Shown: piece after piece, positions 42,677 through 50,392 of the stretch
How the letters are laid out: the number at the start of each line of letters is the position of its first letter
Numbering within the stretch: position 1 is the first letter of the stretch
Source of the DNA: an uncultured Clostridia bacterium
Lineage (GTDB): Bacteria > Bacillota > Clostridia > Christensenellales > Borkfalkiaceae
Assembly: GCA_947624965.1 (NCBI GenBank)
Contig: CANQMN010000010.1
Location: 1-64,000, forward strand
Direction: 5' to 3'
Length of the DNA: 64,000 bases
Made by a program: the position numbers and the translations under genes
Notes under the pieces: model-generated
Told to the model about the DNA's origin: nothing
Databases searched by the model: none
Seen by the model: the letters and a program-made list of their open reading frames with translations, nothing else

Positions 42677-43278
42677 TACTCGGCGACGGGAATGTTTATC
42701 TCCAACCAGTCAAAGGAGTTAAAGTCCTCGTCGTTTTGCTCGCTGTCATAGACTTTGTAGATAGTACCGTCCGTTGTTACTTCTTCCGTCAAAATACGGC
42801 TCGAAGCGGAGAATTTTTTATGTATTTTGAGTTTAGCCTTACCTTCATCGCCCCATGCCGTAACCCCGACACCTTTAAGGAATTTCAAAGAGTTATAGAA
42901 TGCGTCGATACACTCTTGGTAGGTCGCAAACCGTTCTTCGTCAGCCACCCACCCCGATTGTGCATTGTAAAACTCCGCGCAGAAATACGCCCCGTCGCTG
43001 TCCGACAGACACTCTGCAATCAGGCGTTGTTCGCTCTCCATATACGCCAACAGAAAATCCGCAAGGTGTACTCCCTCTAAAATGTGTCCTTTGCGGGTTT
43101 TCAAAATATGATCGGGGTAAAGGGACATGAGTTCTCTGTATGCTTCATGCTTTTCGTTAACGGAAAAGTTTTCGGCTCTCTGAATAAGATAAATTGCTTC
43201 TTCGGGGGAGAACTCATGATTGCTCTTTTTGAGCTGTTCCGCAAGTTCCTTTGAATTTACGAATTTGATTACGTCCAT
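42676..43278 (-). CDS. Unknown protein of the element operon
   Basis: 200 residues, soluble, acidic; begins MDVIKFVNSKELAEQLKKS. Its first 50 residues look like a small helical domain, the rest alpha/beta with HLADFLLAYMESEQRLIAECL. Overlaps the gene before by 10 nt and the gene after by TAATG, showing tight coupling. No family recognised. Confidence 0.68.
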   Translation of the reverse strand: MDVIKFVNSKELAEQLKKSNHEFSPEEAIYLIQRAENFSVNEKHEAYRELMSLYPDHILKTRKGHILEGVHLADFLLAYMESEQRLIAECLSDSDGAYFCAEFYNAQSGWVADEERFATYQECIDAFYNSLKFLKGVGVTAWGDEGKAKLKIHKKFSASSRILTEEVTTDGTIYKVYDSEQNDEDFNSFDWLEINIPVAE

Positions 43279-44165
43279 TGTTCATACTCCTCTATAATTT
43301 TTGTTATTATTTCCAACGGTGCGGGGGAACCCGCCCGAAAGATACGATATTCTTTGCGTTCCATTGGGGGCTTCTTTTCTTCCTCGGCAAGCGTCGAGTA
43401 ATCGATATAGCCCTCATCGAGAACTTCTTCCGCCGTAAAGGTCAGAATGTCTTGTAGGAATAGCCGCTTCTTTTTGTTTCGTCGCCTTTGGTAGTCTGAT
43501 ACAATGCCTTCCACCATGCGCACGAACCGTGTGCGATCGCACCTGCAAGCGGCGGCGCAAATATGCGCTATCCGACAAATCACGTCAAAACTTCCGCACT
43601 CGCCGTCATAAGCCGAATCAAGGTGTGCCGACAGATACCTTTCCATTCGGTCAAATTCTTCCCGTGTATAATCATCCTTATGAATAAGCCGCCTATATTC
43701 GGCGTATAGGTGTTTTGTCGCATAAGGTTCAGACAGCCCTATATCGCAAACTTTTTTGAACTCCGCAAAACTCAACGGGGATTCAAGGTGTGTCGTTTCG
43801 TGTCCATAGTCAAATTCTATGAATTTTCCGACAGCCCAATTCACGCCGCCAACTCGCCATGCGATATAGTCAAAGATACCCGTGATTTTGGCATTGTCTT
43901 TGTCTGCAAAAATCACTTCATCATTATCATCGGTCAGCCCGCATTCGGCGGTGCAGAAAGCCTCGAAGTCCTCAAACACCTTTGCGGCGGGAGTGTCATC
44001 CAAATTCTCGTAACTGCTGATTTTGTCCTCGACCTCACGCTTGAAATAGTGCTTTTCATCTTCACTTACCGCATAAATCACACTCGGCTTGCCTTTGCCA
44101 ATGTTATTCTCAACGGCAACAAATATCCGTTTTTTCTTGTATATATCGGTACTATTATTGTTCAC
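43269..44165 (-). CDS. Unknown protein, paralogue of the upstream 582-residue protein
   Basis: 298 residues from GTG 44165, which has GGAGG 6 nt upstream; the track start overlaps the upstream gene further and has no ribosome site. It aligns with the C-terminal half of the 582-residue protein: AVSEDEKHYF, GLSEPYATK.LY.EY, a DRME.Y..AHLD segment and C.CD..RF.....IV.DY.RR. Overlaps its neighbour by 11 nt. Tandem duplication inside the operon. Confidence 0.72.
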   Translation of the reverse strand: MNNNSTDIYKKKRIFVAVENNIGKGKPSVIYAVSEDEKHYFKREVEDKISSYENLDDTPAAKVFEDFEAFCTAECGLTDDNDEVIFADKDNAKITGIFDYIAWRVGGVNWAVGKFIEFDYGHETTHLESPLSFAEFKKVCDIGLSEPYATKHLYAEYRRLIHKDDYTREEFDRMERYLSAHLDSAYDGECGSFDVICRIAHICAAACRCDRTRFVRMVEGIVSDYQRRRNKKKRLFLQDILTFTAEEVLDEGYIDYSTLAEEEKKPPMERKEYRIFRAGSPAPLEIITKIIEEYEQWT

Positions 44166-45903
44166 CCTGTTCCTCCCACACCCCCAATGGTTCTGGAATA
44201 AATGCCCGAACACAAGATTCCTTTCCCGCCTCGATGATCTCTTTTACGATTTGGAAGTTTTCGGGGTTCAGATTTAGGTAGATTTTATATAACCTACGTC
44301 CCAAGGGCGGTTTCCTGCCGTCGCTCTCAATACTTCTATAATCAACCTTGCCTTCGCAAGCGACCATTTCCGCAGTATCGCGCAACAACAAAAAGAGATG
44401 AGTTTTCTTATATCCATTCTTTCTGCGCTTATAGTCATCGACAATGTAATCCATAAGTGCCGAGAACCGCTTATAATCGCATTCACACATCATCGCGCAC
44501 ATGGCAAGTATGCGATATAAGACCTCTCCGCCGTTTACAATGGTTTTATGGCGATGAAACACGTCCAAATGGGCTTTGACATAACTCTCCATTCGGTCGA
44601 GTTCTTCTTCCGTGCAAGTGTCGTTGTGAATGTACTGCCGCTCGTATTCCTCATATAAGCGTTTCGTCGCATACGGCTCGGACAGTCCTATGCCGCAAGA
44701 CTTTTTGAATTCCTTAAAGGGTAAAATGTTTTCCCGATACAGCATTTCGACACGATAACCGCCCTCAATATCGACCGACCGTATCTGCCACAATGAGAGA
44801 TACGCCGACACCGCTTTGTCGAAGTAGCTTTTCGGTCTGTCGGCAAAGACGACCGTGATATTCTCCGTATCTATACCGCATTCCTCGGTGCAAAAATCCG
44901 CAAATTCCGCAAACACTTTTACCACGGGCAAATCATCTTCTTTGTCAAGGGAACGTTCGTTGTATTCGCTTAAATCCCCCTCGAAAGTGCGCTCGAAATA
45001 GTGCTTTTCGTCCTCGCTGACGGCACGGAAAACATTCGGCTTGTTCTTCCTCGAATTGTTTTCTATATGGGCGAATATGTATTTTCTCTCGGCTTTCCGT
45101 AAGTCTTGTTTCTTCAAAACGACGGAATCACACACCAAAACCGAAAGCGTTACGGGGTTGAATTCTATCCCCGTGATATTCTCGTTCAGATACTCGCACA
45201 AGGCGTATATCTTTGCGCAGAAATACAAATATCTTGCCCTGTCGGGTGTCGCTTTCACCCGTAAATCCTCGGGGAAAGAGTTATAAACCCTCATATTCTC
45301 GTCGAAAAGAGCGTGTTTTATCTCGTCCGGCACAACACAATCGCCCACAATACATTTTTCGGCGTGAAAAAGCCGCTTGCTTTTGCCGTACAGTTTTATA
45401 TCAAACGGAATAACACTCCTCGGGAAAAAGCCGTGTAAGAACTTGCTCGCAACCTTCAAAAAAGAGGAGGTAATCCGAATATACTCCGTGTCGTATTGCT
45501 CCCGAAAGAAATATTGAACCGTATCTTTAAGGCAATCCTCAAAGTCGAACACGGTCTTAACAGCCTGCGATAAAGCACGCAAATCTCTTTCCGAACCGTC
45601 AAACCTCAACTCGCTTTGCGGGGCAATATTCTGTTCGGAGAGTTCTTGCGCAACATACTTGCATAACGCCTCCGACCATTTCCCGTGTTGAAACGGCTCC
45701 TGTTCTTTCATACCAGTTATTGTATTGAACAGGAAGGCAAATTCGGGGTAATCGGAGAAGCACTTAAAAATATCTTCGATATGCTCCGCGCTCCCGAATA
45801 TTCCTTTTCGGGGATCGCAAGCATTATAGAGTATGGCGTAATTCCGTGCGGCAACGCTTTCTTCTTCATTGATACTTTTTACACAGTCGATAAATGTAGT
45901 CAT
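44155..45903 (-). CDS. Unknown 582-residue protein, first gene of the kptA operon
   Basis: Start ATG 45903 with AGAGG. Residues 1-290 are unique (MTTFIDCVKSINEEESVAARNYA); residues 290-582 are paralogous to the next protein (HIENNSRKNKPNVFRAVSEDEKHYF, CGIGLSEPYATKRLYEEYERQYIHND). Cys-rich in places (MCAMMCECDYKRF) but no canonical zinc motif. Two copies of one domain with different N-termini could give a sensor pair. No family recognised. Confidence 0.72.
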   Translation of the reverse strand: MTTFIDCVKSINEEESVAARNYAILYNACDPRKGIFGSAEHIEDIFKCFSDYPEFAFLFNTITGMKEQEPFQHGKWSEALCKYVAQELSEQNIAPQSELRFDGSERDLRALSQAVKTVFDFEDCLKDTVQYFFREQYDTEYIRITSSFLKVASKFLHGFFPRSVIPFDIKLYGKSKRLFHAEKCIVGDCVVPDEIKHALFDENMRVYNSFPEDLRVKATPDRARYLYFCAKIYALCEYLNENITGIEFNPVTLSVLVCDSVVLKKQDLRKAERKYIFAHIENNSRKNKPNVFRAVSEDEKHYFERTFEGDLSEYNERSLDKEDDLPVVKVFAEFADFCTEECGIDTENITVVFADRPKSYFDKAVSAYLSLWQIRSVDIEGGYRVEMLYRENILPFKEFKKSCGIGLSEPYATKRLYEEYERQYIHNDTCTEEELDRMESYVKAHLDVFHRHKTIVNGGEVLYRILAMCAMMCECDYKRFSALMDYIVDDYKRRKNGYKKTHLFLLLRDTAEMVACEGKVDYRSIESDGRKPPLGRRLYKIYLNLNPENFQIVKEIIEAGKESCVRAFIPEPLGVWEEQGEQ

Positions 45904-45937
45904 AATAACCTCTTTGGGCGTATATCGGGATACCAAT

Positions 45938-45961
45938 ATTATACCATATTTGAATTTTCAA
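45938..45961 (-). promoter_or_regulatory. Promoter of the seven-gene kptA operon
   Basis: Extended -10 TGGTATAAT with no -35 at the usual place. Instead TTGAAAATT lies 12 bp upstream of the -10 as part of the palindrome TTGAATTTTCAA, the same layout as at 47019-47042. This suggests a shared activator or repressor. Confidence 0.6.
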
Positions 45962-46018
45962 AGCCGTTGCGAAGGCTTTTTGCGGCGGGAATGCTAAAAT
46001 TCCCTGTTTAATAGTAAC

Positions 46019-46043
46019 GCCTATAAGCGTGGGGCTTATAGGC
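46019..46043 (-). terminator. Hairpin between the two cargo units
   Basis: Perfect 10-bp stem GCCTATAAGC / GCTTATAGGC with a 5-nt loop, after the 73-residue ORF; weak T tail. Terminator or attenuator. Confidence 0.5.
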
Positions 46044-46083
46044 GCAGGGGAACATTATCATAGGGCATACTGCGCTTCCCACA

Positions 46084-46305
46084 TTAGGTTTGCGCACCCC
46101 AATATTGTAAATCGGCTTCCCCATAGTCCGTCCCTGCGAACGGGGCAATAGGCTTACCAGGAATTTCCTTTACTCTGATATATTGCCTTGTGGAAATATC
46201 GAATTGCCCTATAAGACCGTGCTTATAGGTGTAGTAGTAAATGTAAGAGGACGTTCTATTGATATATCCGATATTCCTGCGCATATCATCATATACTTGT
46301 TCCAT
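46084..46305 (-). CDS. Small Tyr-rich protein
   Basis: 73 residues, MEQVYDDMRRNIGYINRTSSYIYYYTYKHGL..., GGGAG upstream at a usable distance. Tyr and Ile rich but no clear membrane helix. 30 nt after the 216-residue gene, so in the same unit. Function unknown. Confidence 0.55.
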   Translation of the reverse strand: MEQVYDDMRRNIGYINRTSSYIYYYTYKHGLIGQFDISTRQYIRVKEIPGKPIAPFAGTDYGEADLQYWGAQT

Positions 46306-46335
46306 GTTCGTTTTCTCCCTTTCAAGCGGTATGCT

Positions 46336-46986
46336 TTATTTCCGCTGTTCCCAATGCAGAAAGTCAAACTCCAAGGGCGACACGGATTCCCCGTCGCAAA
46401 TCTTCTTGACCTGCTTCTGAAAGAGATTGTACTGTTCTTCATTCAGCGTGTTCCAAGAAACAGCCCCGCTTACGGAAATGCTCTTTACCAATGCCAACTC
46501 TTCTGCCGTAGCCGAGTATTGCGTGTCGGACGAGAGCAATTCGTATGTAATTTTGGCGATGATACTGTCAATAGGGCAATGGCACTTCGCCCATACGGAA
46601 TCGTATTGGGGGAAATATCCCGCAACGACATTACAGCAGAACATATACTTGAACGTCATATTGATAAACTTCTGCCAAATGCCGTATTTCATACCGTACT
46701 CGCCGTTCTTGCAGAGCGTAGAATGCCACAGTTCGAAGTCGGATACGATTTTATCGCTATGAAGCAATTCCTGTTTCAGAACAAGTTTGATTTTCTCCTT
46801 GTTCGCAATAATGGGACTGCCCGCATTGAACCTTTCCCGCAAAGCGGCGTCTTTCCATGCTTTCAGCAAGCAGTAGTCCAGTACCGCTTCCTCGGTTGCG
46901 CTTTTTTCTCCGATCGCGGTTTTCATTGTTTTCGAGAACGCTTCCTCGAAGAACTCCGATGCCTTGATTTTTGTCGTTTCGTTCAT
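46336..46986 (-). CDS. Unknown protein, second cargo unit
   Basis: 216 residues from ATG 46986 with GGAGGT. A helical protein with KYGIWQKFINMTFKYMF and KCHCPIDSIIAKITYELL; the spacing of an aromatic-rich W-x-N-M-T-x-K-Y helix and a later H-x-P-I-D recalls a broad uncharacterised family found in mobile elements, but I cannot name it. It shares a promoter layout with the kptA operon, so both units may be induced together. Confidence 0.68.
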   Translation of the reverse strand: MNETTKIKASEFFEEAFSKTMKTAIGEKSATEEAVLDYCLLKAWKDAALRERFNAGSPIIANKEKIKLVLKQELLHSDKIVSDFELWHSTLCKNGEYGMKYGIWQKFINMTFKYMFCCNVVAGYFPQYDSVWAKCHCPIDSIIAKITYELLSSDTQYSATAEELALVKSISVSGAVSWNTLNEEQYNLFQKQVKKICDGESVSPLEFDFLHWEQRK

Positions 46987-47018
46987 GATGACCTCCAAAA
47001 ATTTTTTTCGACGGGTAT

Positions 47019-47042
47019 ATTATAGCACAAAAAAATTTTCAA
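47019..47042 (-). promoter_or_regulatory. Promoter of the second cargo unit
   Basis: Extended -10 TGCTATAAT with TTGAAAATT exactly 12 bp upstream, as at the kptA operon. Confidence 0.6.
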
Positions 47043-47199
47043 TGTTTCTGGTGAAGCGTTTTTTCGGCGGGTTTGCGAAAAAATTTTTGCGACTGCTCCC
47101 AAAACCCTTCTCAAACCGAATCTCCGAATAGCGGTGCTTCCGCTTTTTGCCTTCCAATTCTTGAACCGTAATACACCTCATACACTATTAGTCAGAAAC

Positions 47200-47228
47200 A
47201 TTATACACTTTTCAAGTGTCAAAGTCAA
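47200..47228 (-). promoter_or_regulatory. Second upstream minus-strand promoter with palindrome
   Basis: TTGACT, 17-bp spacer, TATAAT (TG extended). The spacer carries ACACTT-GAA-AAGTGT (47205-47219), a likely operator. It would give a leader of about 205 nt to the second cargo unit. The rest of 46987-47369 holds no gene. Confidence 0.6.
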
Positions 47229-47325
47229 GCGATTACCACTTTATATGTGTATTCAATTTGGAAAAAATAAACATACAACACTACTTTGACAATTTACTCT
47301 CGCCTAGCGAAAGCAGGAATTGAAT

Positions 47326-47350
47326 TATAATAGTTAGTATAGACTATTAT
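47326..47350 (+). promoter_or_regulatory. -10 box and operator of the element XRE gene
   Basis: TATAAT at 47326-47331 overlapped by the perfect inverted repeat ATAATAGT-N8-ACTATTAT (47327-47350). No good -35. Likely autoregulatory site. Confidence 0.6.
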
Positions 47351-47369
47351 GTAAAAAGAGGTGTCAGAC

Positions 47370-47723
47370 TTGGATAAAATAGAGATTATCAATCGGATAG
47401 GCTATATACGGGTACGCGCAAAGCTGACACAAAAAGCGTTGTCGAACGCTCTCGGCATGAATCCGAGTTATATCAACCGTTTGGAGTGCCAAAAGGACTT
47501 TTTACCGAGTGTCGAGGTCTTAATGAACATAATAGAGGTGTGCGGAAGCACACCCGAGGAATTCTTCTATCACGATATTACAGCCTATGAGCGGGATTGT
47601 GCCATAAAGGAAAAACTTGACAGCCTACCGAGCGAGGTACGGGAGTTTATCCTCGACTGTAATCCCGACCTTATGGACATCTTCATCAGATTGAATTCTA
47701 TGATCGTCAAGTCCGACAAGTAA
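47370..47723 (+). CDS. XRE-family regulator of the element
   Basis: 117 residues. HTH RIGYIRVRAKLTQKALSNALGMNPSYINRLECQKDFLPS then STPEEFFYHDITAYERD. Alignment with the host-side paralogue (MEKSEIIARIGYIRV) places the start at TTG 47370 (codons for LDKIEIINRIGYIRV), with AGAGG 8 nt upstream; the GTG used by the track has no room for a ribosome site. Divergent from the cargo units and probably their regulator. Confidence 0.87.
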   Translation: MDKIEIINRIGYIRVRAKLTQKALSNALGMNPSYINRLECQKDFLPSVEVLMNIIEVCGSTPEEFFYHDITAYERDCAIKEKLDSLPSEVREFILDCNPDLMDIFIRLNSMIVKSDK

Positions 47724-47903
47724 ATCCTTTCCTAGCGAAATTGACCTAAAATCAGCGCAATTTCACCAATCCCCTTCGGATTTTTTCCACTCCAATACTG
47801 TACGAGGATAACCCATATCGACTGTTTTTCTGCAATCCTCGCTTAACAGCCGCAACCGCCGCGCAAGACTGCTTATCCCCACACGAACAACTCCATACAA
47901 ACA

Positions 47904-47950
47904 AACCGCCTAAAAAGAGCCTCATTTCTTTTTAGGCGGTTCTTTATTTT
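47904..47950. terminator. Bidirectional terminator
   Basis: AACCGCCTAAAAAGA / TCTTTTTAGGCGGTT stem with an 8-nt loop between the XRE gene and the convergent zinc-ribbon gene, whose stop lies in the loop; TCTTTATTTT tail on plus. The stretch 47724-47903 before it shows no gene. Confidence 0.8.
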
Positions 47951-48323
47951 CCAAATAATCTTTGATTGCTTGTATTTGACTATGCCAAATACTGCTCATA
48001 TCTGCCCTAGAAAGCAAAAATTTTACCATTGCACGTTCATCATCTTCATCGGTGATTTCCACCGAACCCCAATGATTGTACCAGTAATATACCGTACTTT
48101 TGCTGATTCCGTACAACTTCATAATTGTTCTATACGAGATATGCCATTCCTTCATCAAATCATGTGCGCTGTTTTGAAGAATGGCTTTTTTATTTTTGGC
48201 TTTTAATGTTTCATCATCTTTGCAAAGACAGCGGCAACGAGTACAGAAATACCGTTGTCGCCCATATCTTGTGTGTCCGAACTTCACAATCGTCTTTTTT
48301 GAATTACATTTTGGACATTTCAT
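47922..48323 (-). CDS. Zinc-ribbon and HTH protein resembling InsA-type transposase N-termini
   Basis: 133 residues. Zinc ribbon MKCPKCNSKKTIVKFGHTRYG.QRYFCTRCRCLC, then an HTH (YRTIMKLYGISKSTVYYWYNHWG). This is the layout of IS1 InsA, but no catalytic partner or inverted repeats lie nearby, so it is probably a domesticated DNA-binding regulator. Promoter TTGACG-N18-TAAAAT precedes it. Confidence 0.78.
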   Translation of the reverse strand: MKCPKCNSKKTIVKFGHTRYGRQRYFCTRCRCLCKDDETLKAKNKKAILQNSAHDLMKEWHISYRTIMKLYGISKSTVYYWYNHWGSVEITDEDDERAMVKFLLSRADMSSIWHSQIQAIKDYLENKEPPKKK

Positions 48324-48435
48324 TTAGCACCTCTCGACCGCTATAATTTTACCTCATTTTGCCCCTGTTCGTCAACACTTTTAGGAATGAAATCCAATAG
48401 TAAATAAAAAACGAATTTCGGAGCAGAGGTGCATT

Positions 48436-48645
48436 ATGAACGAAGAAAAAAGAACTTTACCGAGATATAGAACGGTCAGAGAATGCTTTGAAGAAATTAA
48501 GCGGCTTGACGAGCAAACCGTGATTTCGGAATACTTTATCCGTCAGCTTTGCAAGAGCGGACAAGTCAAGTGCTATCACAGCGGCAACAAAACGTATGTC
48601 AACCTTGACAGCCTGTTTGACTACCTCAATAATGAACCGCCGTAA
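48436..48645 (+). CDS. Small helix-turn-helix protein (excisionase-like)
   Basis: 69 residues: RTVRECFEEIKRLDEQTVISEYFIRQLCKSGQVKCYHSGNKTYVNLDSLFDYLNN. The pattern of an N-terminal HTH followed by a basic, sheet-forming wing and Y-V-N-L-D-x-L is that of MerR/Xis-type DNA-binding proteins. GCAGAGG upstream. In an element with a tyrosine integrase, a directionality-factor role is likely; a role with Rep is the alternative. Confidence 0.72.
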   Translation: MNEEKRTLPRYRTVRECFEEIKRLDEQTVISEYFIRQLCKSGQVKCYHSGNKTYVNLDSLFDYLNNEPP

Positions 48646-48755
48646 TTCGCTGTCGGCATAAGGGCTTATGGTGAATGACACGGCGGGGAACAGGGCGATG
48701 AAAAGCACCGCCCACTTGATTATCCTTTACTCCCTTCCACCACACAATATCTTCT

Positions 48756-48787
48756 ACCCTTATACCCTTAACCCTTTATTACCCTTA
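48756..48787 (+). repeat. Iteron-like ACCCTTA repeats before rep
   Basis: ACCCTTA, ACCCTTA, ACCCTTT, ACCCTTA in 32 bp, inside an 80-nt pyrimidine-rich strand directly upstream of the Rep gene. Possible Rep-binding or origin sequence. Confidence 0.5.
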
Positions 48788-48827
48788 CGACTTTTTTAAC
48801 GAAATAACTAAAAGGAGAACTTAAAAA

Positions 48828-49751
48828 ATGATGTGTAAATACCCTATAAAAGCTATCCGAAAACAAAATAAACTAATAATTCTAAATATAGATGAAATAA
48901 AAAAGGATTGCCAGACAACTTTTGCGCGCGCCGCCGTTTTTCTTCCTTGCCGCCAATGTTTAATGTGCCGTTGGGAGCAATATCACGACTGGTCGCTCCG
49001 CTGTAAATTAGAGGCAAAACGGTATAATAGCAACCTATTTGTAACGCTAACTTACGAGGAATCACCTATCATCGTCAAGAAAAGCGAACTGCAAAGATTT
49101 ATGAAAAATCTGCGAACGCATTTTGAAAGACACCTTGGGCTTACGGGCATACGCTTTTTCGGGTGCGGTGAATATGGAAAAGAAAATCTGCGCCCGCATT
49201 ATCATATAATCATTTTCAACTGTCCCCGCTTCGGCGACGAAAAGTTTTATAAGAAAGACAAGGCGGGATACCCTCTTTACAAGAGTGAAACAATAGAGCG
49301 TTTATGGGGCAAGGGGTTTTGCACGATTGGAGGGGTGTCGGACAAATCCATTGAATATGTAACTCGCACATTTATAAAAAGCTACTATATTAAACCGCCA
49401 AATAAAAACGCACCCGCTTTCGTTTCCATGTCAAAACAAGGCGGGATTGGTATGCAGTACTTAACCGAACACTTCGACGAAATAATAGAAAATGGCTTCA
49501 TTGAGTACGACGGTCGGCTATATCGCATTCCCTACGCATACAACCGTAAAATCGAAGAAAAAATCGGAACGGAAGCATATACGGAGAAAGTCGTCATCCC
49601 GCGCAAGGAGCAAGAAGAAGCGTTTCGCAAAATGCTGGGCGAAGGCGGTCAACCGCCTACTGATGTTCCTACTGATATTATAGAAGAACCCGAAGCCATA
49701 GAGCAACGAATTAGCAAGCTGATTGCGCACGACGAAGAAACCCCAATCTAA
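48828..49751 (+). CDS. Microvirus-type HUH replication initiator
   Basis: 307 residues, start with AAAGGAG. LPCRQCLMCRWEQYHDWSLRC and NLFVTLTYEE at the N-terminus, IRFFGCGEYGKENLRPHYHIIIF with the HUH motif (HYH), and a later Tyr segment SIEYVTRTFIK. This is the pattern of the VP4/Rep protein of gokushovirus-like ssDNA phages. It nicks DNA to start rolling-circle replication. No capsid (VP1), pilot or scaffold protein of that phage group is present, so the element has kept or captured only the replication part. Confidence 0.88.
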   Translation: MMCKYPIKAIRKQNKLIILNIDEIKKDCQTTFARAAVFLPCRQCLMCRWEQYHDWSLRCKLEAKRYNSNLFVTLTYEESPIIVKKSELQRFMKNLRTHFERHLGLTGIRFFGCGEYGKENLRPHYHIIIFNCPRFGDEKFYKKDKAGYPLYKSETIERLWGKGFCTIGGVSDKSIEYVTRTFIKSYYIKPPNKNAPAFVSMSKQGGIGMQYLTEHFDEIIENGFIEYDGRLYRIPYAYNRKIEEKIGTEAYTEKVVIPRKEQEEAFRKMLGEGGQPPTDVPTDIIEEPEAIEQRISKLIAHDEETPI

Positions 49752-49762
49752 ACGCCGTATAA

Positions 49763-49888
49763 GCCTTCTAAAAGGCTTTCCCCGCCAATCTGCGGCAACT
49801 CCTATCGAGGGAACGCAAGTTCCTATTAAAACGTGCCGAGCGTAAAAACTCGGCGTATAAAATGGGCTTGCGCGGGGTAGTGCCGCAG
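49763..49888 (+). ncRNA. Structured region with a predicted pseudoknot
   Basis: After rep: small hairpin GCCTT/AAGGC (49763-49776); CCCCGC (49780-49785) pairs with GCGGGG (49872-49877) while CTGCGGCA (49790-49797) pairs with TGCCGCAG (49881-49888), which interlock as a pseudoknot. Inside are GGAAC-GCAA-GTTCC (tetraloop) and GCCGAG / CTCGGC. No ORF fits. It could be a structured RNA or the double-strand origin of the replicon. Confidence 0.5.
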
Positions 49889-49978
49889 AAAGAACAACAC
49901 CCTCGAATTTTATATAATATATCCGTACTCTTATGACTTTACGGAGAAAGTAAACTATCGTATAAAGGAGATAAAATC

Positions 49979-50392
49979 ATGAGAACCACAAGACAAGAAA
50001 AGAAAAAGAAAGCAATCGAGTACCTTACAACGCTGAATATTTACGAGGACTATATCACAGGATTCCGCAAGTACGACAATGTATGCTTTTTCGAGCGTTT
50101 CGGCGGCTATTGGGCTTTCCAAGAGCCTGAACTGATGAAGAAGATACGGGAAGTCGAGAATAGGTATAATTGCCTCGTCTATGCCGTTACGCACGAATAT
50201 ACGGAGTTCGGGGAACTTTACGATCTTCTCATAGTATCGGGCTACCAGGAAGATTGGGACGGGCTACTCGTGAAAACCAACTCGGGCTTTCTCGCCTTTG
50301 CTTATGTCTGGAACAAAGACGACAATAGTTGTAGCGAACTCGGCACGATAGGCGTTCGGTCGTTCGGCGGCGGCATAATGAGGTGCGCATAA
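49979..50392 (+). CDS. Conserved mobile-element protein of unknown function
   Basis: 137 residues, AAAGGAG start. VCFFERFGGYWAFQEPELMKKI, VTHEYTEFGELYDLLIVSGYQEDW and FAYVWNKDDNSCSELGTIGVRSFGGGI recall a small protein common beside integrases in Firmicutes elements; no activity is known. Its stop overlaps the integrase start (TAATG), so both are expressed together. Confidence 0.75.
   Translation: MRTTRQEKKKKAIEYLTTLNIYEDYITGFRKYDNVCFFERFGGYWAFQEPELMKKIREVENRYNCLVYAVTHEYTEFGELYDLLIVSGYQEDWDGLLVKTNSGFLAFAYVWNKDDNSCSELGTIGVRSFGGGIMRCA

Noticed and set aside
47922-48323. Insertion sequence of the IS1 type
   Set aside because: Only an InsA-like protein is present; no InsB or DDE domain and no terminal inverted repeats were found.
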